A DNA stretch of 64,000 nucleotides from Calonectria ilicicola (taxonomy: Eukaryota; Ascomycota; Sordariomycetes; Hypocreales; Nectriaceae), in NCBI GenBank assembly GCA_020809705.1, contig CP085833.1:4030001-4094000 (forward strand), given 5' to 3'. Under the pieces are notes generated by a model. The model was not told the origin of the DNA, searched no databases, and saw only the letters and a list, made by a program, of their open reading frames with translations. How positions within the stretch are numbered: the stretch's first letter is position 1; every line of letters begins with the position of its first letter. This document shows positions 48,157 through 61,645 of the stretch, in pieces. A program made the translations under genes and the position numbers.

Positions 48157-51100
48157 GTGTCTTGCTGTTGAATACCGTGTATTTGAATATCAATATCTAG
48201 CGATGCATGTGGTTGTATTGGCGGGGCGAGTGTGAGAGCTAGAGAGGCAAGAGGCTTGGGATTGTATACATTTATCGCCTCGCAGGAGTTTGGGTTAAAT
48301 TATATAGGGGGCTACGTTTGCATTTTTTTCACCTAAAATAACACAAGAGTTGTTAAAAGACTGCTTCTAAACCAAAAGCATGTGACGTCTTAGCCTATAC
48401 CAATAACAATATTTACTTGATACAACAGAAATGTCCATTTGCCAAACTGATATCGTTACATGGAATGGCTACATACAACACAGAAAAGGAAGACAATATT
48501 CGCGCCCACCGATTACGGTAATTTGTAACTCAACACAATTAATTCTATCATTGGAATTTAAGTTGTTCCCAGCGACAAGATCCACTCTGGGCCAGAGCAA
48601 GCCACCCTAAAATAGACGCGCAGCTTAACAAGGTGGCAACAGTAGTTTCCAGAATAAACTCCTAAAGGCAATACCGATAGTGATTTAAGCTGGGGTGTTT
48701 TTCGGGCGTAAAGCTCGGTCATGCCAAAAAAAAAAAAAAAAAACAGTCGATGAACTCATACTTGGTTTGCTGGCTCAGGAAGTGAAGCGGGGAGGTCAAG
48801 GTTCAGGCCAACGACTGATAGACTATTACAAAGTTTACCAAATCAGCGGCTAAGTTAGAGTCACGGCCCTTGTTAGCCACTTAAATTCAAAACCCCTAGT
48901 TGCCACTTTTGTTGCGCCAGTTTGGTACAATCAGCCATGATTGGCAACTACACGAATGAGGTTGCTTCACTTTGTCCTCGACGCAACACCACAATGCTTG
49001 TTTATGTTAATGCATTTAACTCCAATCTTTTTCAGACGTCCTATTTGAGGAGGTGGTTCTATTTGCAATGAAAAGTCAATATTTGAGCAATCAAACTTAC
49101 AAGTGCTATGAAACAGGATATTGAGTTTAGGGTAAGGCGATAGCTAGATCACAGTTGATGCAGACTTTAATTTATTTTTCATTCATCAAGCCATTAAAAT
49201 TAGAAATTATTAAACGAACAATTATCTTTACTAGAATATCCCTAAGTAGGAGACGGAAAACATGAGACATTAAATCTGTAACTTCCTGGTGTCACTACTG
49301 CTTTACCAGAGGCATCGCCTTCGGTCAGTCATATCACTTTTGAACTGGTTTATATACATCTTTATCATTTTAGGCTTAAAATGAATTCTACGATTGTCTT
49401 CTCGTTTTTATCAGGTCACTTCTTTCAATATTTTATTTTTTTGCTCCTCGTTGGGTGCCTCACAGCTATTGTAACGCAATTCTTCCCAGGAAACTAATTT
49501 GGCTAGTTGCTCGTCTTGACCTGCCATGAAAATTTTCACAAAACCCTCGAAGTGGCCTAGCTTCGAGGTGCTGATAGGTGTATCTGACTGAGACATACAT
49601 CGTGGTGTAATTGGACTGTGGTTACGAATTGACTCATAGCGTGTTATTTACACTTTCAAGCGGCTGCTGAGCATAGGATCCTTCAATCACAGTCATACCA
49701 CGCGCATAATGGGCTTGCGTCAGACAGTTGCCGATTCGCTCACATCGGCACGTTGCATTTTGAGCCGCATCGCCAAAGGCGCTTTGTTGGGGTCCAAGAT
49801 GGCGGTACGTATTCTTTGGAGCTCGAGCTGGTCAGATTGGATGTGCCCGGTGTGCCCGGCGGCGTCATGTGGGCTATGCACCCGCACAAAGAGTCCGGTG
49901 ACACTTTATTCAGCCATTGTAAATTTTTTTCGCCTCTAGTTGTGCCACATGTACCCAGTTCCTAGACATACTGACACCTCGGATAATGCGCAAGACTGCT
50001 GCATGTCAAGGTTGCTCCCGACAGAGCTGCTTCCCATTCCCATTAACTCTGAATTAAGAACGAGATGAAAATCAGGGTCGGGTGTTCGGGGAGCGGGGAG
50101 CGGAGTGCGCAAAGCTTTGAGCGGGGACCTATGACGACATGCTTTTTCGGTGGGGTGGGTCATGATGTCTTTATGTCTTGGATTCGGGGACTGCGCATCA
50201 AAGGCCAGGGATGATGCAGAATTGTGACGAAGCAGATGTGATAATTGACTTGACAGGGACAGGGCTTTGTTGGAAGCAGCTTCTTTTTTCTAGAGAAAAC
50301 TTTTCTTTCTTCTTTTCTCCATTATGAATCATTTTCAGCCGGGCCTAGAATGAGTGAGTCGGAGAGACCCAGCAAGTATGCACATCCAATACTCTTCTGG
50401 CTGTCAACTCCATGTCCACCACCACTTTGCGTCGTTGATTGCTATTCGTTGCTTCTGCAACCCGAATGCCACCCCAAAGCAAGCCAAACCAACAGAAGAG
50501 CTTGTGCAGCCACATGATGGATGCCACCCTGCGGACTAGCTTGCGGCAAAGGTACATGGCCCGCAACGTCATGGGCGCTCTCATACGCCGTCATCCATCG
50601 TTGCCTTGGCCCTCGCGCTGGGTACCAGACTTGGATTGAAAGTGCATGCAGGCTAGCGGAGAGATGGCGTTGGCCTACATAAGTGGAATGGAAGAGAAGA
50701 AGCCACAGTGGGCTCTTGGCCAAGTTGGTAGATGCCTACGGCTAATGCTATCCTGCACCTGAAGGGACGGCACCCTACGTTCGCTGCCTCATTTTCCCCT
50801 CGATGGACAGGGGAGAGACATTACAATGCAGCATCTGGAACTTTCTGACCAGGTAGTAGAATCGATAGCCGTGTAGATAGCTGTACGATTCTTCTTTCTT
50901 GTTGCAGACGCAACTCATGGGATCTTCCCTGAGCGATGAGGGGCACTGAGTGCATATCTCCCGTCAGTGAGGCGTTGGCCCAGGGGTGTTCCCTCGGGTT
51001 GGGTGGCTCAAAGCTGAAAGAAGAAGCATCTGCACACTTTCTTGATTTCAATACGCAGGGCTGCGCTCGACCCTAAGCGGATTTAGGGGTTCGCCTGCTT

Positions 51101-51816
51101 GCCGCCCGGGGGCAGGGGGTTTATGTTGGTGATGTTCTTTGTCAGGTTGCATCCATCACACTGGTGCCGCCGCCTGGGTAGAGCTCGAATCGCTCTTCAC
51201 GACCACAATCACCCGGGCACCGCGGCCGCGGTCATTGAGGCCCGATACGAAACCGAGTCGCTGATATCTAACACGCAGAGAGCCTCCCAAACGGCCACGC
51301 CCACAGCCACAGTGGACTTATCCGCCTTTGGCTCGTGAGGTGGTGAGATGGGTTTAGCTGGGCGATGCCCCGCTGCCGCCCGCTCGTGCCGTTGTCAACC
51401 TTGAGAGTCCGGCTGCCCTGCTGCCAGTCAGCACCACTTAGCGCGCTTCTGGCCACTGGGTAGCGCCCTCTAGCGAGTTCCACCCCGCCCACGCCAGTGA
51501 GCATCAGACCTGGAGCTGGTGACCCCCCTTGGCCAGCTTCTGAGCCAGCCATCCTGGCCCTGCGCCTTGCACCTGGCCAGGTTCAAGACTGCCGAAGACG
51601 TCGCCCTTCCGTCATAGCCATCCACCATTCTTTTTTTCCCCTCCCACCTTTCCCACCTTCTTCTTACATCTCATCCTTTTTTGTCTGTCCAAATTACAAT
51701 TGTCCCGCGCCTGTTTTCTACCGTAAGAACCATCGAATTTCACTGTCGTTTTATCTGTAACAGCGCACGTACTCTGTTCTACACCCTAGTCGTTGGTCGT
51801 CTGCCCCGCCCCCGCC
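48157..51816. other. Intergenic region, 3.7 kb, AT-rich left half
   Basis: From about 48.2 to 49.7 kb the DNA is AT-rich, with an 18-bp A-run near 48727-48744. A lone 61-codon minus-strand open frame lies at 49411-49596 (MSQSDTPISTSKLGHFEGF...); it is protein-like but matches nothing I recognise. The right half, from 49.7 kb on, has normal composition. Its last several hundred bp are pyrimidine-rich on the plus strand and likely form the promoter and leader of the DUF3824 gene. No supported gene was found. Confidence 0.5.
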
Positions 51817-54800
51817 ATGGGTGAAGCCTACAGGGAGGCACGTATATATCGCGAGCGCTCAAGCGACAGCTCCTCCGACGATGAGCGCCGCCGAACCACC
51901 ACTGTCCGTCGTTATAAAGTGACGCCTAGTAGATCCGACCGATACGAAAAGGTGACCGAAATTGACGATGACTACCGTTCTCGTGCCTCTACCTACCACC
52001 GTCCCTCTGGCGAGTTGCTAGAGACTGATCGTCGCTCGCACCTTCCAGAGCGCCCCCGATCGGCCTTTGAGTCTTACGCAGGAGATCGCTCCCGTGGAGG
52101 TTTCTACAACGGGGAGCCTCCAATCGAGTATTACCCTCCACCACCGCCTCCACCTCCGCCACCGGCGACAAATGTCCCTCGTGTCACCACTTACGAAACC
52201 AAGGAGGTCGAGCGGGTTGAACAAGATTGGGACCGCCGATCTCGCTTTGATCCCCCAGTTGTCGAGGACGATGTCAAATATGAGAAGCGCATTGAGCGCC
52301 GTGACAATGGAGACTATCGGGTCGAGAAGCGAGTAGAAGAGCACGTCGACGATCGTGACGGCTGCGAAATCGAGCGCTATCGTAAGGAAACGGAATACTA
52401 CAGTCCTGTCGATCCCCCACCTGCTCCCCCAGCCGTCATCATTCGCCAGCGGGCTCCAGAGCCTCAGAAGATAATCGTTCAAGAGGCGCCGCCCCCTGCT
52501 CCCATTATTGTTCCTCGCCAGGATCCAGGGATTGTTGTTATTCGAGAAAAAGAACAACCCCGTGAAATTATCCGAAGGGAGCCTCGAGATGAGGAGTACT
52601 ACTATCGCCACGAGAGACGGGATCATGGCCATGGCCGTGACTATGCTCTGGAACGATATGATCGCCGACGTCGTAACCATGAATGTTACAGTGACGATGA
52701 AGATTACTATGTCCGTCGAACTGTCGTGCGCCGCCGCGAGCGCAGCGAGAGCAGCCATCACAAACGCCACCTCGCCGAGGGTGCTCTTGCTGGTGCCGGC
52801 ATCACTGCCCTACTAAACAGCCGCCGAGATGAATACGGCGATCTTCCCGAGCATCGTGGTAAAAAGGTCATCGCAGGAGCTGCCCTAGGCGCTTTAGGCA
52901 CGGAAGCTCTTCGGAGAGCGCACGAGGCCTACAAGGATCACTATAGTGACGACGAGTCACCTGATCGACATTCCCGACTGAAGACAGGACTCGGTATCGC
53001 TGCGGTGGCTCTCGCCGCAGCCGGTGCTGCCAAATACTACCAAGCCAATAAGATTGACAAGGAAGAGGCGCATCGAGGACGTAGCAGGAGACGGGGTGCA
53101 TATTCCGGTGACGAGTACTCGCGTTCTCGTTCGCGATCCGTCTACAAGATCACGAGCAAGAGCAAGAGTAAGAGCAAGAGCAGCCGTCGCCGCAGCCTTT
53201 CTACTGCTGCCAAGGCCGCTCTGGGAACCGCAGCTACTGCTGGTCTTGTGAAGCATCTTCGGAACAAGTCCAAATCGAGAGGCTCTCGATCCTCTTCATC
53301 ATCTCGATCCGGCCGAAGCCGTAGTCGATCTCGTAGCAAGTCCCGCCTTCGCCGTGCCGCGGAGCTTGGAGGTGCTGCAGCGGCGGCCGGTCTAGCACAC
53401 AAGGCGTGGAAGAACCACAAGAAGAAGAAGGAAGAGGAAGAAGGATATGGAAGCAGCAGCGATGACGAGCATCATAGACGGCGAGGTTCACGAAGTCGGA
53501 GCCGCAGCCGCAGCAGGTCGGTTGCCCGATCCCTCCATTCCGAGCGCGGGACTGATCCTGAGCTAGGCTTAGTTGAATACGGCACCGCCCCGCTAGGATC
53601 AGAAGCCCCGCGGTCTCAGTCGCGAGGGTATGAGTCTGAGGCGGAGAAGAGGCGGCGCAGGCGACGCAGAAGACGCCGTGACAGGTCCCAATCGTCTGAA
53701 GGTTCGGATGACCATGAAAGGAAACGCAGCAAGAGTCGACTGAGGGATATGGCCGTCGCTGGAGCCGCGGCGATCGGCATCAAGGAGTATAAGGATAAGA
53801 AAGACCGAGAGAATCGAGAGCAAAGATCACGAGAGCGCCAATTGGAGAGAGAGAGAGAACGGGAGAGTGAACGAAACCGAGATCGAGACCGAGATCATGA
53901 TAGGGATCGGGAAAGGGATCGGGAAAGGGATCGGGAAAGGGAACGGGAACGAGACCGGGATCACAGATCTAGATCGAGATCCCGGGATCGCCAAAGACGT
54001 GAGATGAGCGACAAGGAAACTCTTGACATAAACTAACATTGTTTAGGTCGTGAGGATAACGGATTCGACCATCGCACACAGTCTCCGCCAACAGCCTCTG
54101 GCGGGGCCTTTTATCCGCCATACCCTACCGACACCGCCCCAGGACCTGCCGGAGCTGGTTTCCCACGGTACCCCAATCAATCAGGCGAATTCCAACCATA
54201 TGTTCCCCAGGACTATGTTGGATATCCTCCACCACCACCGGCTGAAGCGCCACCACCGGGGATGGGGATGCCCGTGAACCACATTCCACCCCCTCCTCCT
54301 GGTCCACCACCACCCCCAGGACCTCCTCCGACGGGAGGGCGAATCCCGCCTGATCAAGTGAGTGACTCTACCCAAGGCCTCGGCTCGCGAGAGGAAGACG
54401 AGGGTGCGTTCCATCACTCTTAGGGGGCTTTTGTGTTGATAACTGGGGTTGGATACTGATAACTACTAGATGCCATAGTTCCCGATGACGCCCAATCCAC
54501 CATGACTGGAAAATCAGTTACATTTATTCCTTTGTCACCCAGGAGTGAGATGACGATGGAGAAACATCATCGTGATCAGGCTAAAGCAGCGGAGGTGGAG
54601 GAAGCCCGCCAACGGGCGGAACAGGAAGCACTTGATAAAGAACATGGCCTTATTCCAGTACAAAAGCGACGCAGACGAAGGCATCGCTCACGGCGATCAT
54701 CGTCCTCCAGTTCGTCCTCATCTTCGGACTCAGATGGTGGTCGTTCACGCCGATCCCAAAGGCACGGCTCCAGTTCCGATGACGGGGTCGAGAATCTACC

Positions 54801-55155
54801 AGATAGATTTGACAAGGATGGAAGGCGGCTGGATAAACGATCCGTCGCTGCTAACCGATGGACCAGTCGGAGCGGAGATTTTCAGTATATTCCTCAGCGC
54901 CGTGGTGATTGGGATGTGAGAGGAGCTTGGACAGTTGGGGGCACTGATGGTGAAATGATTGAACGATTAGCACGTGATGTAGCAGGCGTTTTGGATGGCA
55001 AGAAGGGTTGGATTGGTGTACTAGGTGATGTACTCGGAGGATTCGCAGGACAAACTGCACGGGGTTCGATTAAAGATCGAGACGGGAGCAAGAACGACGA
55101 TTCTGATGACGACAATGACCGCAGACACGGAAAGCAAAGGAGGCGACGGAGGTGA
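51817..55155 (+). CDS. DUF3824-type large RS-rich protein with Ala/Gly hydrophobic segments
   Basis: Exons 51817-53998, 54047-54403 and 54470-55155 are in frame and give 1074 residues. The start ATG sits in a strong context (CCGCCATGG). The protein is dominated by Arg, Ser, Asp, Glu and Pro. An N-terminal RERSSDSSSDDE region is followed by a proline tract near 110-120 and charged segments. Then come five or six Ala/Gly-rich hydrophobic stretches (LAEGALAGAGITALL, KKVIAGAALGALGTEALRRA, GLGIAAVALAAAGAAKYYQ, ELGGAAAAAGLAHKAW, AVAGAAAIGIKEYKDKK) separated by RS and charged linkers. Exon 2 is Pro/Gly/Tyr-rich, and the C-terminus carries VAGVLDGKKGWIGVLGDVLGGFAG. This layout fits the fungal DUF3824 family, whose role is not established to my knowledge. 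Septal-pore or membrane-associated disordered proteins look similar, but that link is speculation. Confidence 0.88.
53903..53942 (+). repeat. 12-bp coding repeat (RD/RE tetrapeptide units)
   Basis: Tandem GGGATCGGGAAA units encode alternating Arg-Asp-Arg-Glu within the DUF3824 protein. Neighbouring codons extend the same amino-acid pattern with more varied DNA. Confidence 0.8.
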
Positions 55156-55575
55156 TGACCTAATGATGCCGTGTTCTTTTTTTTTTCTTTAATCCATTTC
55201 TGGCACGATCATGTTTGATTTGATGGAATTTTTTTTTGTTTTTACTTGAAGGACTTGGGTCGGGTATGACACGAGCTCACGACACAATTAAACATTAACG
55301 GCCGATATAGAAACGATGACGTGTATTTCTTTCGCTATGTATGTTTCTTTAACCAGAACCTTTAATTTGAGATAATTAATAGGTCTAAACTCCTCGATAA
55401 GCCTGACGAGATCCTCCTTTTGTCATATTCCATAGTAGTCCTGTAGGCAATGTGAACATTTTAACGAGTCCCATTCATACACTTTGTCTATACTTTCCGC
55501 TGGTATTTCATACAACACAACCCCCCCTGCGCCTAACAATAACCTCAATCACTGCACACACAACCCTTCTCATCA
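55156..55575. other. Convergent intergenic spacer
   Basis: These 420 bp lie between the stop codons of the DUF3824 gene (plus) and scj1 (minus). The spacer is T-rich with short T-runs near 55177-55192 and 55230-55238, as expected for 3' ends. No gene is seen. Confidence 0.6.
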
Positions 55576-56946
55576 TCATAACTCGTCATGCTTTGGCTCA
55601 GGTCTCCCGCTGTCCTTGTGCAGGTCGACGCCTTGGCTGCGTCGGAACTTCTCCCATACATCCCAGAACTCGCCCTCCATGGTCTTTTCCATCTGGTCCG
55701 GTAGCACCACGACGTAGTCGATGTAGAGGTTGCCAAACTCGTGCTTGTGGTAGACGCTGTCGCCGTCCTCGTGCCACTTGGGCATGCCCTCGCCGGCCAC
55801 CGTCTCGATGTGGCCGGGCTGCGTCACCTCGCCACGCTTGCGGCCCAGGCGAACGACGTGGTTGTCCAGGTGGGTGAGGTTGCGGGTCCAGTCGCCCATC
55901 CAGGCCTCTCGCAGCGAGAGCACCTCGGTCCAGTACAGATCGTCACCCTTGCGGCGGAAGAAGACGCCGTCAACCTTGTCGGGGTTGTCCTCCTCCAGAG
56001 ACGGGGCCTTTTCGGAGAGCGTGACAAGAAGGTCGCCAGCAACCCAGTCGGGGCTCTCGTCGGCCTCGTTTTCGTATACCACGCGGGAGTCCCTTGCGGC
56101 ACCACGCTCGACCTTGAGGTTCACCGTGGTGGCCTTCTTCTCCACGCGCTGGCCGTGGCAGACGGAACACTTGTGCTTGATGGTCTTGCCGCGGCCGCCA
56201 CAGGCGTCGCAGCGCATTTGCATTTGCTGGAACATGCCGGGGGCAAGCTGCTGCTTGACGATGCGGACACCACGGCCCTGGCATGTGCCACAGGTGTCAA
56301 CCTTTCCGTCGGCGCTGCCAGTGCCTTCGCACTTCTCGCAAATGTGCTGCTTGTTCCATTGGAACTCGGTGGTGGCGCCGTTGTAAAAGTCACGGAGGGA
56401 GATTTCGACGCGGACCTCGATGTTGTGTCCTCTTGGCTCGCCAGAGCCGCGGCCAAAGTGCCCGTGCCCGCCAAAGAAGCGACTGAAGAGGTCGAAGGGG
56501 TCGCCGCCTCCACCGCCGCCGCCACCGTTCTTGTGCTGCTTGATACCCTCGTGGCCGTGGCGGTCGTAGATTTGGCGGGTTTTGGAATCGCTCAGAATTT
56601 CGTAAGCTTCAGCGACCTCGACAAACTTGTCGTGAGCGGTGTTGTCTCCACTGGGAAGGCAGGAAAGTTAGTTTGGATCATGCGGCGCAAAGGCTAGAGA
56701 GGTGGGAGGAGGAGGGGCATACGGGTTCTTGTCTGGGTGGAATTTCTTTGATAGACGACGATATGCGGATTTTAGCTCCTTGTCTGAAGCTTGCTTGTCA
56801 ACGCCGAGGATCTGAAAAAAGTCAGTACTGAGCAGTGAATCATTGTCTGTGGGTGAACGTTGGCGGACCTTGTAGTAGTCCTCGGCGCATAGTGCCAGCT
56901 GGATAAAGGCCAGAAGGCAGAAGAGGATGGCGCTGTGGAGCAACAT
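55576..56946 (-). CDS. scj1: Scj1-type ER lumenal Hsp40 (DnaJ) with HDEL
   Basis: This is a co-chaperone of the ER Hsp70 BiP/Kar2, aiding folding and degradation of secretory proteins. Exons are 56946-56869, 56811-56723 and 56650-55576, in frame, 413 residues. A signal peptide ([20 protein letters not shown]) leads into a J domain with [20 protein letters not shown] and the HPD triad in [10 protein letters not shown] Gly-rich linker and four zinc-finger repeats follow ([32 protein letters not shown]), then the substrate-binding C-terminal domains. The protein ends in HDEL, the ER retrieval signal. Intron 1 is 57 bp, a multiple of three, has no stop, and uses a weak GTCCGC donor, so its retention would insert 19 residues before the J domain. 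A UPRE-like site lies about 165 bp upstream of the start. The gene is divergent from prp2. Confidence 0.96.
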
Positions 56947-57439
56947 TGCGCTCCGAGGTGCCCAAAAAATGGGACTTTTGCGACAATGAAGAAAATTTCA
57001 GAGCTTTGCGACCAAAACCGTGAATCACAGGAGGGATTTTGAAGCGTTGGTGGAGGATATCAGGCTTCGCTGGTGAAGAGCCTGAGTTGGTAATCGAAAA
57101 TGGAGTTTACAGCGTGTTATCAACCATGAGTGTACATACGTTCACAAGTCTTATCGGTGGGTCATCCCTGCATGTGGGTCTATTATCGGAGGCTAGCCAT
57201 TGGCCATTTGCCACCGGATTAACTAGCGGATTATCTTTACGATTTCTCAGATTCGAACAGTGGCTCAGTTCCTCTGTTCCTCAAGGTACGTTCGCTCACT
57301 CTGACGCAGGCAACGAACAAACCTTTGTTTACCCAACACGTGCCTCGCGGCTGGCCGTGGTCTAAAACCCCCCCTCGCGCCTGTTTTCGAGCGGGGCAAA
57401 CTTCTTCTTCTTTTCTTACTACCCGTCCTGCTGCCCGCC
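56947..57439. promoter_or_regulatory. Bidirectional scj1 / prp2 promoter
   Basis: These 493 bp separate the start codons of the two divergent genes. A UPRE-like ACAGCGTGT lies at 57109-57117 and an E-box-type CACGTG at 57337-57342. Pyrimidine-rich sequence precedes prp2 on the plus strand. Promoter function is inferred from position. Confidence 0.6.
57109..57117 (+). promoter_or_regulatory. UPRE-like unfolded-protein-response element upstream of scj1
   Basis: The nonamer ACAGCGTGT contains the CAGNGTG core of the yeast UPRE bound by Hac1 and matches the central nine bases of the KAR2 element. It lies about 165 bp upstream of the start of an ER chaperone gene, a known class of UPR target. Function is inferred; a nine-base match also arises by chance. 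Confidence 0.5.
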
Positions 57440-60595
<3,156 letters not shown>

Positions 60596-60677
60596 GAGGG
60601 GACTTAAGTGTTGATGCGTTTGTATTAAGATGGTAGGATTTATGTACAAAATATACCCAGGGTTCATTTCGGGGCAA

Positions 60678-61645
60678 TCAAACATCCGTCATTTCTTCAT
60701 CCTTTGCTGGCTCTTCATCTTGTACCCACTCGTATAAAATATCTGTGCGCACCGTGTACTTGGTTCCCTTGTGGACGGTAGCACCCTCATGTAAAAGTCC
60801 CTTGTGCTGGAAAATAAGGACGCTTCCAATCTTGGGGTTGACGTCGACGCGCTTGTCAAGCTTTCTGTTGAGAAACGATGTTGCGCCACCTTTGAGCTTA
60901 GACTCCGGGTTATGCTCGGCTGAATCATTGAGATAGAGGTGCACGGTATAGAATGTCTCAAGCTCCTTGCCGTCCTCCTCGCAAAAGTAAGGACCGTCAC
61001 AGTGGGCTGGCAGAGAGGGTTAGAGCAAGGTTTGAAACAAAATGAGAATGTCGGACTTGACTTACGCTTAAAGTATTGGCCGGAGGAGTACTTGAGGAAT
61101 CGCATTCTCTCATTGTACCGACGGAACACCCACTTGCCTCCTGATTCGCGGTGACGAGGGGGAACCTCAGCCAGCAGCTCGCGGAGGCCCTCAGCTTGGG
61201 CACACCGCGCCCAAAGACGGTCGACGAGCATCTGCTGGTCCCAGATGATCCTGTCACTCTCGCGGTAACCGGTTGCGGGAGCTTCCCATCCGTGACCAAG
61301 GTTTATGAGAGCGGGTCGCCAGGCTGATTGGCCTTCTTCGCGGGGCACCGATTCCTCGGCTAGCACTATGAGTTGGTCGCATTCCTCGGGAGAGAGAACG
61401 TTTTCAAGGACAAGGGCGACACTGCCATCATACTCTGGAAGGGGCGTTGTGGTCCAGTCAATGTGTTTTGAGGTAATGGGCGCCGCGGGAGGCGTGGTCA
61501 GAAAGGAGTCTGGGATGTCGACATGCTTGCTAGTGTACTGGACTTGAACCGGGGCTTTGCTCTGCGTCTTGGAGGTGGCCTTGACTATGAATGAGGACGT
61601 GGAGGGCTGGGAAAGACCCAGTTTGGAGGAGATGCTGGACCACAT
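60678..61645 (-). CDS. 2OG-Fe(II) oxygenase, prolyl-4-hydroxylase alpha-like
   Basis: Exons 61645-61066 and 61006-60678 are in frame and give 302 residues. The fold is the prolyl-4-hydroxylase-like Fe(II)/2-oxoglutarate dioxygenase. Iron ligands are H195 and D197 in PHCDGPYF, whose first codon is split by the intron, and H266 in GLLHEG. R280 in KYTVRTDILYEW is the expected 2-oxoglutarate-binding residue. Supporting segments are VLENVLSPEECDQLI, YRESDRIIWDQ, VFRRYNERMRFLKYSSGQYF and FYTVHLYLND. The substrate cannot be read from sequence. There is no clear signal peptide, so a cytosolic or nuclear protein is more likely than a secreted collagen-type hydroxylase. No in-frame ATG lies upstream of 61645. 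The gene converges on prp2, with 82 bp between stop codons. Confidence 0.9.

Noticed and set aside
50705..50800. tRNA-like A-box (TGGCCAAGTTGG) followed by GTTCG-type sequence
   Set aside because: The anticodon arm does not pair and no 3' acceptor strand matches GGGCTCT, so a tRNA cannot be folded. Probably chance.
56668..56946. Unspliced 92-codon reading of the scj1 5' end
   Set aside because: It runs into non-homologous Pro-rich sequence after KNP; splicing at 56868-56812 and 56722-56651 restores the full J domain and HDEL protein.
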